This document shows positions 9,280 to 18,709 of a stretch of 64,000 nucleotides of DNA, piece after piece (within the stretch, counting starts at the first letter, position 1; the number at the start of each line of letters is the position of its first letter). The position numbers were made by a program, and so were the translations under genes. The stretch is from Nocardioides turkmenicus. Its GTDB lineage: Bacteria > Actinomycetota > Actinomycetes > Propionibacteriales > Nocardioidaceae. The stretch covers positions 182,065 through 246,064 of the forward strand of contig NZ_JAALAA010000009.1 of the NCBI RefSeq assembly GCF_011045035.1, written 5' to 3'. A model generated the notes under the pieces. That model was not told the DNA's origin. It saw only the letters and a list, made by a program, of their open reading frames with translations, and searched no databases.

Positions 9280-9469
9280 AGTCGCGCGAGGATCCCGCGT
9301 CGTAGTCCGACCAGTCGTCATAGTCGTCCGGCTGCTGACCGGACTTCTGACTGGTGTCGTCATCACCGTGAAGTTCGCGCGCAAGGGCCCCGAAGTCCGT
9401 CTCATAGGTCCGGTACTTCAGGTCGCGTGCGACCTTCGTCTGCTTGGCTTTCGCTCGGCCGCGCCCCAT
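9278..9469 (-). CDS. DUF3073 domain-containing protein
   Basis: A 63-residue small protein beginning MGRGRAKAKQTKVARDLKY, the hallmark of DUF3073, with an acidic Asp/Tyr-rich tail (DYDDWSDYDAGS). Its function is unknown. In mycobacteria (Rv0810c) and other actinobacteria the family sits beside purM, as here, apart from the inserted phoX gene. The start at 9469 is chosen for the conserved MGRGRAKAKQ N-terminus and an upstream G-rich ribosome site; a longer frame begins at 9520. Confidence 0.9.
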   Translation of the reverse strand: MGRGRAKAKQTKVARDLKYRTYETDFGALARELHGDDDTSQKSGQQPDDYDDWSDYDAGSSRD

Positions 9470-9768
9470 AGGGTCCAGCCCCCTCGTCGCACTTGGCCGG
9501 GATAGTCCCGGGCTGTTCACAGGTTTCTCGTAAGGACAACGCTACCGGTTACTCCCAAGAATCCGCACGCCGGGGTGTCGAAAATGCGTTCGCTAGCAGC
9601 GAATGTTACCGACGTCACACGATTCCCCGCCTGATGACCGGCCCCGTGACTCGTCATCCCCCGTTCACTTCGACGACAGATTGCGGGGCCGGTCGGTTGT
9701 CTCGCCGCGCATAGCCTCCCTTCCGATTCTTGGGAGACCTGACAAAACGCGTCTTGAACGGAAATGCA
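9470..9768. promoter_or_regulatory. Divergent promoter region DUF3073 / phoX
   Basis: A 299-nt gap that must carry the promoters of both divergent genes. It contains two GTTCAC motifs (near 9515 and 9663), which resemble single units of the PhoP direct repeat of Streptomyces. They are not arranged as a clear tandem box, so phosphate control is possible but not demonstrated. No other structure stands out. Confidence 0.4.
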
Positions 9769-11904
9769 GTGACCGAACTGAGCGACATCCAGACCGACAC
9801 CGCCTGTCCCTCGTGCAGCAGCGACCAGGCTGCGCCCGCCGTCACGAACGGCCGCCGCACCATGCTGTCCCTCCTGCCCATGGCCGGCCACACGCGCGGC
9901 AAGCGCAGCGCCGTGACCTGTGCCCTCAAGTGCGACAGCGCGTGCGCCAAGCCCGCGCCGAACACCTCCGACAACGGCTACTTCCGTGACATCGCCGGCA
10001 AGGCGCTCAGCCGCCGCCACGCGCTCGGGCTCGCCGGTGCGGGCGCCGTCGCCCTCGCCGTCGGCGGCAGCGGTCTGGCGGCCGCCGCCAGCCCCGTCCA
10101 GGCGGGTCTCGCCGCCGGTCGCGGCTCGGCCGGACGTACGAACCTGCCGTTCAAGGCGATCACCCCGGTCGCGTCGACCGAGGACACCTTCGTGGTCCCG
10201 CAGGGCTACACGTGGGACCCGATCATCCGCTGGGGCGACCCGATCCTGCCGGGCGGCGTTCCGTTCGACGTCAACAACCAGACCGCCGAGAAGCAGGCGC
10301 TCGCCTGGGGCTACAACAACGACTACACCGACGTCATCGTGACCAACAAGGCCGGCACCAAGGCCCTGCTGTGCTGCAACCACGAGTACGTCAACGCCGG
10401 CATCATGTTCCCGCCCGGCCTCGACGCCACCGAGCAGCTCAAGATCGCGATGGCAGCCCACGGCTTCGGCATCGTCGAGCTCGAGCGCTCCGCGCCGGGC
10501 GAGAAGTGGACGTACGTCCCCTCGGCTCCGAAGAACCGCCGCATCACCGCCTCCACCCCGTTCAAGATCACGGGTCCCGCGGCCGGCAGCGACCTGCTCA
10601 AGACCGCCGCCGACCCGACCGGCACCGTGGCGCTGGGTACGATCGGCAACTGCGCCGGCGGCACCACGCCGTGGGGCACGATCCTGTCGGGCGAGGAGAA
10701 CTTCAACGGCTACTTCCGCGCCACCGGCACCTCCGCAGAGGAGAAGCGCTACGGCCTGGCCGACAAGGCCTCGACCTACGGCTGGGAGGCCATCGAGCCG
10801 CGCTTCGACGCGCGCTCGGCCGACTACGCCAACGAGCCGAACCGGTTCGGCTACATCGTCGAGATCGACCCGACCGACCCGACCTCGACGCCGCGCAAGC
10901 ACACCATGCTGGGCCGCCTCAAGCACGAGGGCGCGAACGTCGTCATCGCCGAGAACGGCAAGGTCGTGGCCTACACCGGCGACGACGAGCGCTTCGACTA
11001 TCTCTACAAGTTCGTCTCCAAGCGGACGTACGACCCCAACAACCGGGCGAAGAACCTCGATCTGCTGACCGAGGGCAGCCTCTACGTCGCCCGCTTCCAC
11101 GGCGACTCCCCCGCCGCCGAGATCGACGGCACCGGCACGCTGCCGAGCGACGGCAAGTTCGACGGCTACGGCCAGTGGATCCCGCTCGTCGTCAACGGCC
11201 GCAGCAAGGTCGCCGGGATGAGCGTCGAGGAGGTCCTGGTCTACACGCGCCTCGCCGCCGACAAGGCCGGCGCCACCAAGATGGACCGCTGCGAGGACGT
11301 CCAGCCCTCGCCGAAGACCGGCAAGGTGTACGTCGCGTGCACCAACAACTCCCAGCGCGGCACCACCGGCAAGGCCGCCGCCGACGAGGCCAACCCGCGC
11401 AACACCAACCGCGACGGCCACGTCATCGAGATCACCGAGGACGACGGCGACCACACCTCGCGCGTCTTCCGCTGGAACCTCGTGATCGTCGCCGGTGACC
11501 CGGCGGTGAACGGGTCGACCTACTTCGCGGGCTACCCGCAGGACAAGGTCTCCCCGGTCTCCTGCCCGGACAACCTGGCCTTCGACTCCGAGGGCAACCT
11601 GTGGATCTCCACCGACGGTGCGCCGAGCTCGATCCAGAAGAACGACGGTCTCTTCAAGGTTCCGCTGGAGGGCCCCGAGCGCGGCCACGTCCAGCAGTTC
11701 CTCTCGGTGCCGCGCGACGCCGAGACCTGTGGTCCGGTCATCCACGACCGTGACGGCTCCGTCTTCGTCGCCGTCCAGCACCCGGGCGAGGAGGGGACCT
11801 GGGAGGCTCCGAACTCGCGCTTCCCCGACTACGTCGAGGGCACCGCCGGTGAGGGCGAGTTCGCCGGTCCGCGGCCGTCGGTCGTGCAGGTGCGTAAGGC
11901 CTGA
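9769..11904 (+). CDS. PhoX-family alkaline phosphatase (DUF839), Tat-exported
   Basis: About 711 residues. The N-terminal region is typical of actinobacterial PhoX: a Cys-bearing segment (TCALKCDSACAKP), NGYFRDIAGKAL, then a twin-arginine signal SRRHALGLAG and a hydrophobic stretch ending ASPVQA. The mature part has PhoX features including CCNHEYVNAGIMFP, TPWGTILSGEEN and CPDNLAFDSEGNLW. These enzymes release phosphate from phosphomonoesters outside the cell using Ca2+/Fe3+ cofactors. The start is GTG 9769, preceded by GGAA; TTG 9730 lacks a ribosome site. It is convergent with purM. Confidence 0.92.
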   Translation: MTELSDIQTDTACPSCSSDQAAPAVTNGRRTMLSLLPMAGHTRGKRSAVTCALKCDSACAKPAPNTSDNGYFRDIAGKALSRRHALGLAGAGAVALAVGGSGLAAAASPVQAGLAAGRGSAGRTNLPFKAITPVASTEDTFVVPQGYTWDPIIRWGDPILPGGVPFDVNNQTAEKQALAWGYNNDYTDVIVTNKAGTKALLCCNHEYVNAGIMFPPGLDATEQLKIAMAAHGFGIVELERSAPGEKWTYVPSAPKNRRITASTPFKITGPAAGSDLLKTAADPTGTVALGTIGNCAGGTTPWGTILSGEENFNGYFRATGTSAEEKRYGLADKASTYGWEAIEPRFDARSADYANEPNRFGYIVEIDPTDPTSTPRKHTMLGRLKHEGANVVIAENGKVVAYTGDDERFDYLYKFVSKRTYDPNNRAKNLDLLTEGSLYVARFHGDSPAAEIDGTGTLPSDGKFDGYGQWIPLVVNGRSKVAGMSVEEVLVYTRLAADKAGATKMDRCEDVQPSPKTGKVYVACTNNSQRGTTGKAAADEANPRNTNRDGHVIEITEDDGDHTSRVFRWNLVIVAGDPAVNGSTYFAGYPQDKVSPVSCPDNLAFDSEGNLWISTDGAPSSIQKNDGLFKVPLEGPERGHVQQFLSVPRDAETCGPVIHDRDGSVFVAVQHPGEEGTWEAPNSRFPDYVEGTAGEGEFAGPRPSVVQVRKA

Positions 11905-11917
11905 TCGGCTGAACGGG

Positions 11918-12000
11918 ATACCCGGTTAACCGGTGAAACCTGCACTTCTCAGGTGTTGCAATGCCAGAGAAGTGCAGGAATACCCGGTTAACCGGGTATT
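11918..12000. terminator. Compound palindromic terminator between phoX and purM
   Basis: Three nested elements. The central hairpin has 12-bp perfect arms, CCTGCACTTCTC 11939-11950 and GAGAAGTGCAGG 11967-11978. On each side is a copy of the 16-bp direct repeat ATACCCGGTTAACCGG (11918-11933, 11980-11995), itself largely palindromic. The right copy extends to a perfect 22-bp palindrome (11979-12000). Its place between convergent genes suggests a two-way terminator; the duplicated GGTTAACC core is unusual and could also bind a protein. Confidence 0.7.
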
Positions 12001-12009
12001 CCTACGAGC

Positions 12010-13077
12010 TCACCAGCCCGCGTACGCCCCGGTGAGCTCGACCTTGCCGCCCGGGGTCGCGGTGACCTCACCGGCGGCCCAGGCGCGGATGTCGTAGCCG
12101 GCGAGGATGCGGACGGCCTCGTCGACGTCCTCGGGGGCGATCAGGGCGACCATGCCGACGCCGCAGTTGAGGGTCATCTCCAGGTCCTCCAGGGCGATGG
12201 AGCCGGTGCGGCGGACGAGGTCGAAGACCGGGGCGGGGGTCCAGGTGGTGCGGTCGATGCGCGCGGAGAGCTCCGCGGGCATGACCCGCTCCAGGTTGGC
12301 CGCGAGGCCGCCGCCGGTGACGTGAGACATGGCGTGGGTGCGGGTGCCGCGGGCCAGGTCCAGGCAGGCCTTGGCGTAGACGCGGGTCGGGGTGAGGAGC
12401 TCCTCCCCGAGCGTACGGCCGAACTCGGCGACCTGCTGGTCGAGCGTGTAGGCGCCGGAGTTGAGCAGCACGTGGCGGACCAGGGAGTAGCCGTTGGAGT
12501 GCAGACCGGAGGCCTCCATGGCGAGGACGACGTCGCCCGCCTCGACCCGGTCGGCACCGAGCAGCTTGTCGGCCTCGACGACCCCGGTGGCCGCGCCGGC
12601 CACGTCGTACTCGTCGGCGGCCAGCAGGCCCGGGTGCTCGGCGGTCTCGCCGCCGACCAGCGCGCAGCCGGCCTCGACGCAGGCCTCCGCGATGCCCTTG
12701 ACGATCGCCGCGACCCGCTCCGGGACGACCTTGCCGGTGGCGATGTAGTCGGTCATGAACAGCGGCTCGGCGCCGCAGACGACCAGGTCGTCGACGACCA
12801 TGCCGACCAGGTCGAACCCGATCGTGTCGTGCTTGTCGATCGCCTGCGCGATCGCGACCTTGGTGCCGACACCGTCGGTGGAGGTGGCCAGCAGCGGCCG
12901 CTCGTACGCCTTCAGGGCCGAGGCGTCGAAGAGACCGGCGAAGCCGCCGACCCCGCCGAGCACCTCGGGGCGCCGGGACTTCTCGATCCAGACCTTCATC
13001 AGATCCACGGCGCGGTCACCGGCGTGGATGTCGACACCTGCTGCGGCGTACGCGTTGGTCGGCTCGGTCTGGCTCAC
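12010..13077 (-). CDS. purM: Phosphoribosylformylglycinamidine cyclo-ligase (AIR synthetase)
   Basis: About 355 residues. It catalyses the ATP-dependent ring closure of FGAM to AIR in purine synthesis. Family signatures include NAYAAAGVDIHAGDRAVDLM near the start, GVGTKVAIA, DLVVCGAEPLFMTDY and HVTGGGLAANLERVMP. The gene lies directly downstream of purF. The start is set at GTG 13077, preceded at good spacing by GGAGA. An alternative GTG at 13095 would overlap the purF stop as GTGA, which would also allow coupling. An antisense frame on the other strand is a GC-driven shadow. Confidence 0.95.
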   Translation of the reverse strand: MSQTEPTNAYAAAGVDIHAGDRAVDLMKVWIEKSRRPEVLGGVGGFAGLFDASALKAYERPLLATSTDGVGTKVAIAQAIDKHDTIGFDLVGMVVDDLVVCGAEPLFMTDYIATGKVVPERVAAIVKGIAEACVEAGCALVGGETAEHPGLLAADEYDVAGAATGVVEADKLLGADRVEAGDVVLAMEASGLHSNGYSLVRHVLLNSGAYTLDQQVAEFGRTLGEELLTPTRVYAKACLDLARGTRTHAMSHVTGGGLAANLERVMPAELSARIDRTTWTPAPVFDLVRRTGSIALEDLEMTLNCGVGMVALIAPEDVDEAVRILAGYDIRAWAAGEVTATPGGKVELTGAYAGW

Positions 13078-13091
13078 TGATGGATCTCCGA

Positions 13092-14609
13092 TCACGGGTT
13101 GTTCAGGACCGGCAGGGCCTTGCCCGCGGTCGGGGACTGCAGCGACACCTCGAGGAGGTGCTTGCCGAGCATGCTCTGGTCGGGCAGCTCCACGGGGTAC
13201 TCACCGGTGAAGCAGGCGGTGCACAGCGACGAGCGCTCCTGACGGGTCGCCGAGATCATCCCGTCGAGCGAGATGTAGCCCAGCGAGTCGGCACCGACGG
13301 AGGCGGCGATCTCCTCGACGGAGAGGCCGTTGGCGATCAGCTCGGCGCGGGTGGCGAAGTCGATGCCGTAGAAGCAGGGCCACTTGACGGGCGGCGACGA
13401 GATCCGCACGTGCACCTCGAGCGCACCGGCCTCGCGCAGCATCCGGACCTGGGCGCGCTGGGTGTTGCCGCGCACGATCGAGTCGTCGACGACGACGACC
13501 TTCTTGCCGCGCACCATGTGCTCGAGCACGTTGAGCTTGAGCCGGATGCCGAGCTGGCGCAGGGTCTGCGACGGCTGGATGAACGTACGTCCCACATAGC
13601 CGTTCTTCACGAACGCCTGCCCGAACGGCAGACCGCTCTCGAGGGCGTAGCCGGTGGCTGCCGGGATGCCGGACTCGGGCACGGGGATGACCAGGTCGGC
13701 GTCGACCGGGTACTCGCGAGCCAGCTCGCGGCCCATCTCGACGCGGGACTCGTGGACGTTGCGGCCGGCGATGTTGGCGTCGGGGCGGGCCAGGTAGACG
13801 TACTCGAAGACGCAGCCCTTGCGGTCGGCCTCGGCGAAGCGCACCGAGCGCAGGCCGGACTCGTCGATGATGATCATCTCGCCGGGCTCGACCTCGCGCA
13901 CCACGCTCGCGCCGACGGTGGCCAGGGCGGCGTCCTCGGAGGCGATCACCCAGCCGCGGTCGAGACGCCCGAGCACCAGCGGGCGGATTCCCTGCGGGTC
14001 ACGCGCGGCGAACAGGGTGTCCTCGTTCATCCACACCAGCGAGAAGGCGCCGCGGATGGTCGGCAGCACCTCCAGCGCACGCGCCTCCAGCGAGGAGTCG
14101 GGGTGGAAGGCGAGCAGCTCGGTGAGCAGCGAGGTGTCGTTGGTGGACACCGGGGCGTGGCGTCCCTCGGAGTGCTCGGGCAGCGCCTCCACGGCCGTAC
14201 GCATCTCGGCGACGTTGATCAGGTTGCCGTTGTGGCCCAGCGCGACGGAGCCGTCCGGGGTCGGCTTGAAGATCGGCTGCGCGTTCTCCCACACCGAGGC
14301 GCCGGTGGTGGAGTAACGTGCGTGGCCGATGGCGACGTGGCCCTTGAGCGACTCGAGGGTCGGCTCGTCGAAGACCTGGCTGACCAGGCCCATGTCCTTG
14401 TAGACCAGGATCTGGCGTCCGTTGCTGACGGCGATGCCGGCCGACTCCTGGCCACGGTGCTGCAGCGCGTACAGGCCGAAGTACGTCAGCTTCGCGACGT
14501 CCTCGCCCGGCGCCCACACACCGAAGACTCCGCAGTGGTCCTGGGGACCCTGGTCGTGGGGGTCGAGAGCGGCGGTGAGCCGGCCGTCGCCACCCTTGCG
14601 TCGGGACAC
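13092..14609 (-). CDS. purF: Amidophosphoribosyltransferase
   Basis: About 505 residues. It makes phosphoribosylamine from PRPP and glutamine, the first committed purine step. With the GTG start at 14609 (AGGTAGG just upstream) a ~25-residue propeptide precedes catalytic Cys26 in HCGVFGVW, as in the self-processed class of PurF. Other signs are YALQHRGQESAGIA, the PRPP loop VVVVDDSIVRGNT, and Cys residues near the C-terminus (FYGIDFATR, SLCTACFTGEYP) consistent with the Fe-S type. It is followed within about 15 nt by purM, so they are surely co-transcribed. Confidence 0.95.
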   Translation of the reverse strand: MSRRKGGDGRLTAALDPHDQGPQDHCGVFGVWAPGEDVAKLTYFGLYALQHRGQESAGIAVSNGRQILVYKDMGLVSQVFDEPTLESLKGHVAIGHARYSTTGASVWENAQPIFKPTPDGSVALGHNGNLINVAEMRTAVEALPEHSEGRHAPVSTNDTSLLTELLAFHPDSSLEARALEVLPTIRGAFSLVWMNEDTLFAARDPQGIRPLVLGRLDRGWVIASEDAALATVGASVVREVEPGEMIIIDESGLRSVRFAEADRKGCVFEYVYLARPDANIAGRNVHESRVEMGRELAREYPVDADLVIPVPESGIPAATGYALESGLPFGQAFVKNGYVGRTFIQPSQTLRQLGIRLKLNVLEHMVRGKKVVVVDDSIVRGNTQRAQVRMLREAGALEVHVRISSPPVKWPCFYGIDFATRAELIANGLSVEEIAASVGADSLGYISLDGMISATRQERSSLCTACFTGEYPVELPDQSMLGKHLLEVSLQSPTAGKALPVLNNP

Positions 14610-14775
14610 GTGCCTACCTGAGCTGGTGAGGTTGACCACGGCATCGAGTGTAAGGCCGCACTCTGGCGATCCACGAACCCTTGACCGTCCTGTAAGAGTG
14701 GTCACATGAACGTCTGGGGATCATGAATGCAAAGAACTATCCACGTCTGCCCTACCGCCCGGGACGGTCTTCCCG

Positions 14776-14781
14776 GATAAT
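14776..14781 (+). promoter_or_regulatory. Probable -10 element of kinase 1
   Basis: GATAAT lies 7 nt before the ATG at 14789. Given the usual 6-9 nt spacing to the transcription start, the mRNA would begin at or next to the ATG, that is, leaderless. No clear -35 is visible about 17 nt upstream. This is the reason for choosing 14789 as the start. Confidence 0.5.
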
Positions 14782-14788
14782 CGACCCG

Positions 14789-16678
14789 ATGACATCTCCT
14801 GCGCCCAAGCCCGCCGGCGGTCACCGTCTGACGGTGCCGCCGGGATTCGCCCCACCACCGTTGGGCGGGAAGAGCGCCAGGAGCGACCTCACCACGACGA
14901 TGACGACGATCACCACCGATCTGGCAGAGATCGGTGGTCTTCTCACCCCGGGCGAAGACCTCTCCGACCTTCAGCTGATCGCCGACAGCCTGACCGCGCT
15001 GGCCGGGTTCGAGATGGCCACGATCAGCGTCGCCCGGGCCGACGGCCACCTCCACATGGTGGTGGTCTCCGGCCAGGAGTCCGCCCGCGCCGACCTGCTC
15101 GGCACCGTCACCCCGATCGAGCAACTGGAGGCGGATCTCGCCCGGGCCGACGACTGGGGCACCTTCAAGTTCGTGCCGGCGGAGCGGCTGGAGTCGCCCG
15201 CCGATGCGTACGGCTGGGTTCCTGCCATGGCGCCCAGCGGTGCCGCCGGCGCGTGGAACCCCCTCGACCTCCTGGTCGCGCCGCTGCGCGACGACACCGG
15301 CAGGCTTCGCGGCACGCTGATGGTCGACATCCCGACCGACGGCCTGCGCCCCGACCGGGAGAAGCGCGCCGTGCTCAGTCGCCACGCGGTGCAGGCCCAG
15401 CGCGCGATCCTGCTCGCCCTGGAGCGCGAGGAGCTCTCCGAGCAGGTACGCCTGGCGGAGGCCGCCCGCGACGTGATCCGCCGCGCCGGGCGTGAGCTGG
15501 ACCCCGACGAGATCCTCAACTCGCTGAGCACCGGGCTGGTCGACGTCCTCGACCTGACCGACTTCTGGCTCCACATGTCCAAGCCGGGTGGCCGGGGCAT
15601 CCGCACCAAGGTCTACCGGGAGGACTTCAAGCTCCCGATCGGCGACCTGACCAGCCCGTTCATGGTCGAGTACGGGCAATACCTGTGGGACCAGCGCAGC
15701 ATCACCGTCCAGACCCCCGACGGCGCCGAGCGACTGCCCCACCCCGACCCGGAGGCGCAGCAGCGGATCACGGAGTGGATCCGCCACTACAAGGTCGGCT
15801 CGATCGTCGGGGTCCCGATCGGCTCCGGCCAGACCTGGTACGGCGCGATGCTCCTCGGCCGTGGTCCCGACAAGCCCCACTGGAGCGAGCTCGAGCTGAT
15901 CACCGCCGCCGACCTCGGCCGCGACTTCGGCCGCGTCGTCCACAACTCCCGGGCCTACCTTCGCCAGAAGGCGGCGGTCGACTCCCTGCGCGAGCTCGAG
16001 GCCCACAAGAGCCGGCTGATCGCGACGGTCGCCCACGAGCTGAAGAACCCCTTGTCCGCGTTCCGGTGGAACATCGAGTCGCTGCCCTACGCGGAGTCCG
16101 AGGAGGAGTACGCCGAGGTCCTGACCGCGCTCACCCGCAACCGTGACCGCACGGAGAAGATCGTGGCCGACCTGGCGATGCTGTCGAAGGTCTCCGACCC
16201 CGACCACCTGCCGACCACCGTGCCGATCCAGGTCGCGCGCGTGCTCGAGGAGGTCTACAGCCAGCTCAGCGCCGAGATGCCGACCAGCGACGCCCACGAG
16301 CTCGTCTTCGAGATGCCGCCCGACGACGTCCATGTGACCCTCGCTCCGGGCGACCTGGACCGGGTCGTGATCAACCTGGTGACCAACGCGATCAAATACA
16401 GTCCCGACGGCGGCCAGGTCATCGTGAGCACTCGCACCAGCCCGGGCTGGTTCGAGCTCCGGGTGACCGACCACGGCCTCGGCATCTCGCCGGAGGACCA
16501 GGAGCGGCTCTTCACCGAGTTCTTCCGCTCGACCAACCCGACCGCCCTCAAGCAACCGGGCACCGGCCTCGGTCTGACGATCGTGTCACGCATCGTCAGC
16601 CGCCGTGGGGGGCTGATATCGGTCGACTCGACCCCTGGCGTGGGAAGCACATTCCGTGTGACGCTGCCCATTGTTTAA
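14789..16678 (+). CDS. Double-GAF sensor histidine kinase 1 (intact H box)
   Basis: About 629 residues, soluble, with no membrane helix. Order: GAF-like domain 1 (~60-200, with DDWGTFKFVP), GAF-like domain 2 (~235-395), HisKA with VAHELKNPLSAF where His416 (codon CAC 16034-16036) is the expected phospho-acceptor, then HATPase with N box NLVTNAIKYS (Asn533), G1 DHGLGIS and G2 GTGLGLTIVSRIV. It is first of three tandem paralogues; no response regulator gene is adjacent. The start ATG 14789 is favoured over ATG 14723 because of the GATAAT at 14776. The ligand sensed by the GAF domains is unknown. Confidence 0.88.
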   Translation: MTSPAPKPAGGHRLTVPPGFAPPPLGGKSARSDLTTTMTTITTDLAEIGGLLTPGEDLSDLQLIADSLTALAGFEMATISVARADGHLHMVVVSGQESARADLLGTVTPIEQLEADLARADDWGTFKFVPAERLESPADAYGWVPAMAPSGAAGAWNPLDLLVAPLRDDTGRLRGTLMVDIPTDGLRPDREKRAVLSRHAVQAQRAILLALEREELSEQVRLAEAARDVIRRAGRELDPDEILNSLSTGLVDVLDLTDFWLHMSKPGGRGIRTKVYREDFKLPIGDLTSPFMVEYGQYLWDQRSITVQTPDGAERLPHPDPEAQQRITEWIRHYKVGSIVGVPIGSGQTWYGAMLLGRGPDKPHWSELELITAADLGRDFGRVVHNSRAYLRQKAAVDSLRELEAHKSRLIATVAHELKNPLSAFRWNIESLPYAESEEEYAEVLTALTRNRDRTEKIVADLAMLSKVSDPDHLPTTVPIQVARVLEEVYSQLSAEMPTSDAHELVFEMPPDDVHVTLAPGDLDRVVINLVTNAIKYSPDGGQVIVSTRTSPGWFELRVTDHGLGISPEDQERLFTEFFRSTNPTALKQPGTGLGLTIVSRIVSRRGGLISVDSTPGVGSTFRVTLPIV

Positions 16679-16725
16679 CCTGACGCCCCGGGAACGGGTT
16701 GCATTTTCATCTCGGCGGAGAGCTC

Positions 16726-18570
16726 ATGACCAGTACGCCCTCAGAGGGTCCGGACGTGCCAGACGGCGCCTCCGAGGCGTACCCGACCCCGGATCCCGGC
16801 CTGCAGCTGATCGCCGAGGGCGTGACCGAGCTCGTCGGTTTCGGCGCCGCCGTCATCAACATCCGGCGAGGTGACGAGTTCGAGATAGTCGCCGCGTACG
16901 GTGACGAGACCGGTCACACGACCGACGGCGAGATGACCGTCGCCGAGATGCTCGGCACCCGGTTCCCGGTCTCGGTCGTCACCGACCTGCTCGACATGTC
17001 CGAGGACTGGGGCGACATCAAGTTCGTCCCGCACGAGAAGAACACCATCGGCGAGGCGGAGGGCTACTGGGTCCCCGACACCGACGAGGACATCCTCAAG
17101 GACCCGCAGGACTGGCACCGGCTCGACGAGCTGCTGGCGCCGTTCTACGACGAGAACGGCGAGCTCGTCGGCGTACTCTCCATCGACCGTCCCACCAACG
17201 GCCGCCGCCCCGGGAGGCGGCAGCAGCGGATCCTCAACCGGTTCGCGCGCCAGGCGAAACGGGCGGTGCTGCTCACGCTGCAACGCGAATACCTCGAGGA
17301 GCGGGCCAACAACCTGCTCGAGGCCCAGAGCTTCCTGCGCGAGGCCAACTCCCAGCTCGGCCTCAAGGGGGTTCTCGAGGCCACCCAGGAGGCGATGAGC
17401 CGAGGTCTCGACGCCGACGGTCTCTACGTGCAGGCTCAGGCCGGTGACGGCGGGTCCGTGGTCTATGCCTCGCCGGGCCTCCGGTGGAACGCCAACGACA
17501 GCGGCAACATCGCCGCGGGCCAGGCCTACCAGACCACCCGGCTCTGGAACGAGGGCCAGCACGCGATCGTCAACCGCGAGCTCCTCCGCCACCGGCTGCA
17601 CCAGAGCGACCCGGAGCAGCGGATGTTCGCCAAGATCGGGCTCGAGTTCCTCGACGCGGTCGAGGCCGACTCGCTCCTGGTCGTGCCGATCGGCGTGGAG
17701 ACCACCGCGCTCGGCCACCTCGTGCTGCTGCGCGGCTCGGGCCGGCCACGCTGGACCGACGCCGAGGGACGTCTCGCCATGGAGTTCGGGCGCGACTTCG
17801 GCCGCATCGTCCTCACCTCCAACGCCTACACCCAGGAGCGCGACCTCGCGCAGCGGCTCGCCACCGCGGACAAGGTGCACAGCCAGCTCATCGAGTCGGT
17901 GGCGCAGGAGCTGCACAACCCGCTCTCCGCCCTCACCACCGGCATCGACGCGTTGCGTCACGAGGAGCGCGGTTCGACCGCCTGGTTCCAGCAGGTCGGC
18001 AACCTGATCAGCCGGTCCGACCAGCTGGTCGCGATGGTCGACGACCTGCTGCTGTTCTCCCGCTTCTCCGACCCCTCGTCCCGGCCGACCCTGGCCTACG
18101 TCGACCTGGTGCCTCTCCTCCGCGAGATCTTCGAGCAGAGGACGTACGAGTCGGAGAAGCGTGGCATCGAGGTGACCATCGACGTGCCTTCCCACAGCGT
18201 GCAGGTCTTGGGCGACCGCAGCGAGATCAAGGCGGCGATCCTGCGGCTGGTCGACAACGCGCTGGTCTACACCCACCGTGGTGGTCACGTACGTCTCTAC
18301 ATCGTGGAGAGCGCGAACGAGGCCGCGATCTCGGTGACCGACAACGGGGTCGGCATCCCCGCAGCCGAGCAGATGCAGGTCTTCACCGAGTTCTACCGCG
18401 GCAGCAGCCAGGCGATCGGTGGCCGGAAGGGCGTCGGCCTCGGGCTCAGCATCGTCGACCGGGTCGCGCGCCGCCACGACGGCCGGGTCACGCTGCGCTC
18501 GGAGCCCGGCACCGGCACCCGCGTCTCGCTCGTCCTTCCGCTGGCCAACGACATGATCTCGTTCGGTTAA
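16726..18570 (+). CDS. Double-GAF kinase paralogue 2, phospho-acceptor His replaced by Gln
   Basis: About 614 residues, with the same architecture as kinase 1: GAF1 (~25-190, EDWGDIKFVPHEK), GAF2 (~205-380, ending GRDFGRIVLTSNAYTQERDL), HisKA-like helix, HATPase. The H box reads VAQELHNPLSAL, so residue 394 (codon CAG 17905-17907) is Gln instead of His; a His occurs three positions later. The ATP-binding boxes remain: RLVDNALVYT (Asn511), DNGVGIP, GVGLGLSIVDRV. This suggests a protein that can bind ATP but cannot use the usual His. The start ATG 16726 has GGAG 5 nt upstream; it begins 47 nt after kinase 1. Confidence 0.85.
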   Translation: MTSTPSEGPDVPDGASEAYPTPDPGLQLIAEGVTELVGFGAAVINIRRGDEFEIVAAYGDETGHTTDGEMTVAEMLGTRFPVSVVTDLLDMSEDWGDIKFVPHEKNTIGEAEGYWVPDTDEDILKDPQDWHRLDELLAPFYDENGELVGVLSIDRPTNGRRPGRRQQRILNRFARQAKRAVLLTLQREYLEERANNLLEAQSFLREANSQLGLKGVLEATQEAMSRGLDADGLYVQAQAGDGGSVVYASPGLRWNANDSGNIAAGQAYQTTRLWNEGQHAIVNRELLRHRLHQSDPEQRMFAKIGLEFLDAVEADSLLVVPIGVETTALGHLVLLRGSGRPRWTDAEGRLAMEFGRDFGRIVLTSNAYTQERDLAQRLATADKVHSQLIESVAQELHNPLSALTTGIDALRHEERGSTAWFQQVGNLISRSDQLVAMVDDLLLFSRFSDPSSRPTLAYVDLVPLLREIFEQRTYESEKRGIEVTIDVPSHSVQVLGDRSEIKAAILRLVDNALVYTHRGGHVRLYIVESANEAAISVTDNGVGIPAAEQMQVFTEFYRGSSQAIGGRKGVGLGLSIVDRVARRHDGRVTLRSEPGTGTRVSLVLPLANDMISFG

Positions 18571-18709
18571 CCGAACGTCACAATCTGGTCGAGACGGCGC
18601 CCGACGCCTGCACAGGTTGGGTGTTTCGTGCAACACTCCGTGGTGCCCAGGTCCTCAGGACTGCCACGCCGTTGCAACACCGCCCTGACCGACCTACCTG
18701 AGAGCAAGG

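Noticed and set aside
9470..9768. Phosphate (PHO) box for phoX
   Set aside because: Only isolated GTTCAC motifs are seen; the tandem 11-bp direct repeat needed for PhoP is not evident.
9517..11781. 754-codon minus-strand frame opposite phoX
   Set aside because: The plus strand has a clear Tat-signal PhoX. The reverse frame has no recognisable motif and spans the phoX promoter.
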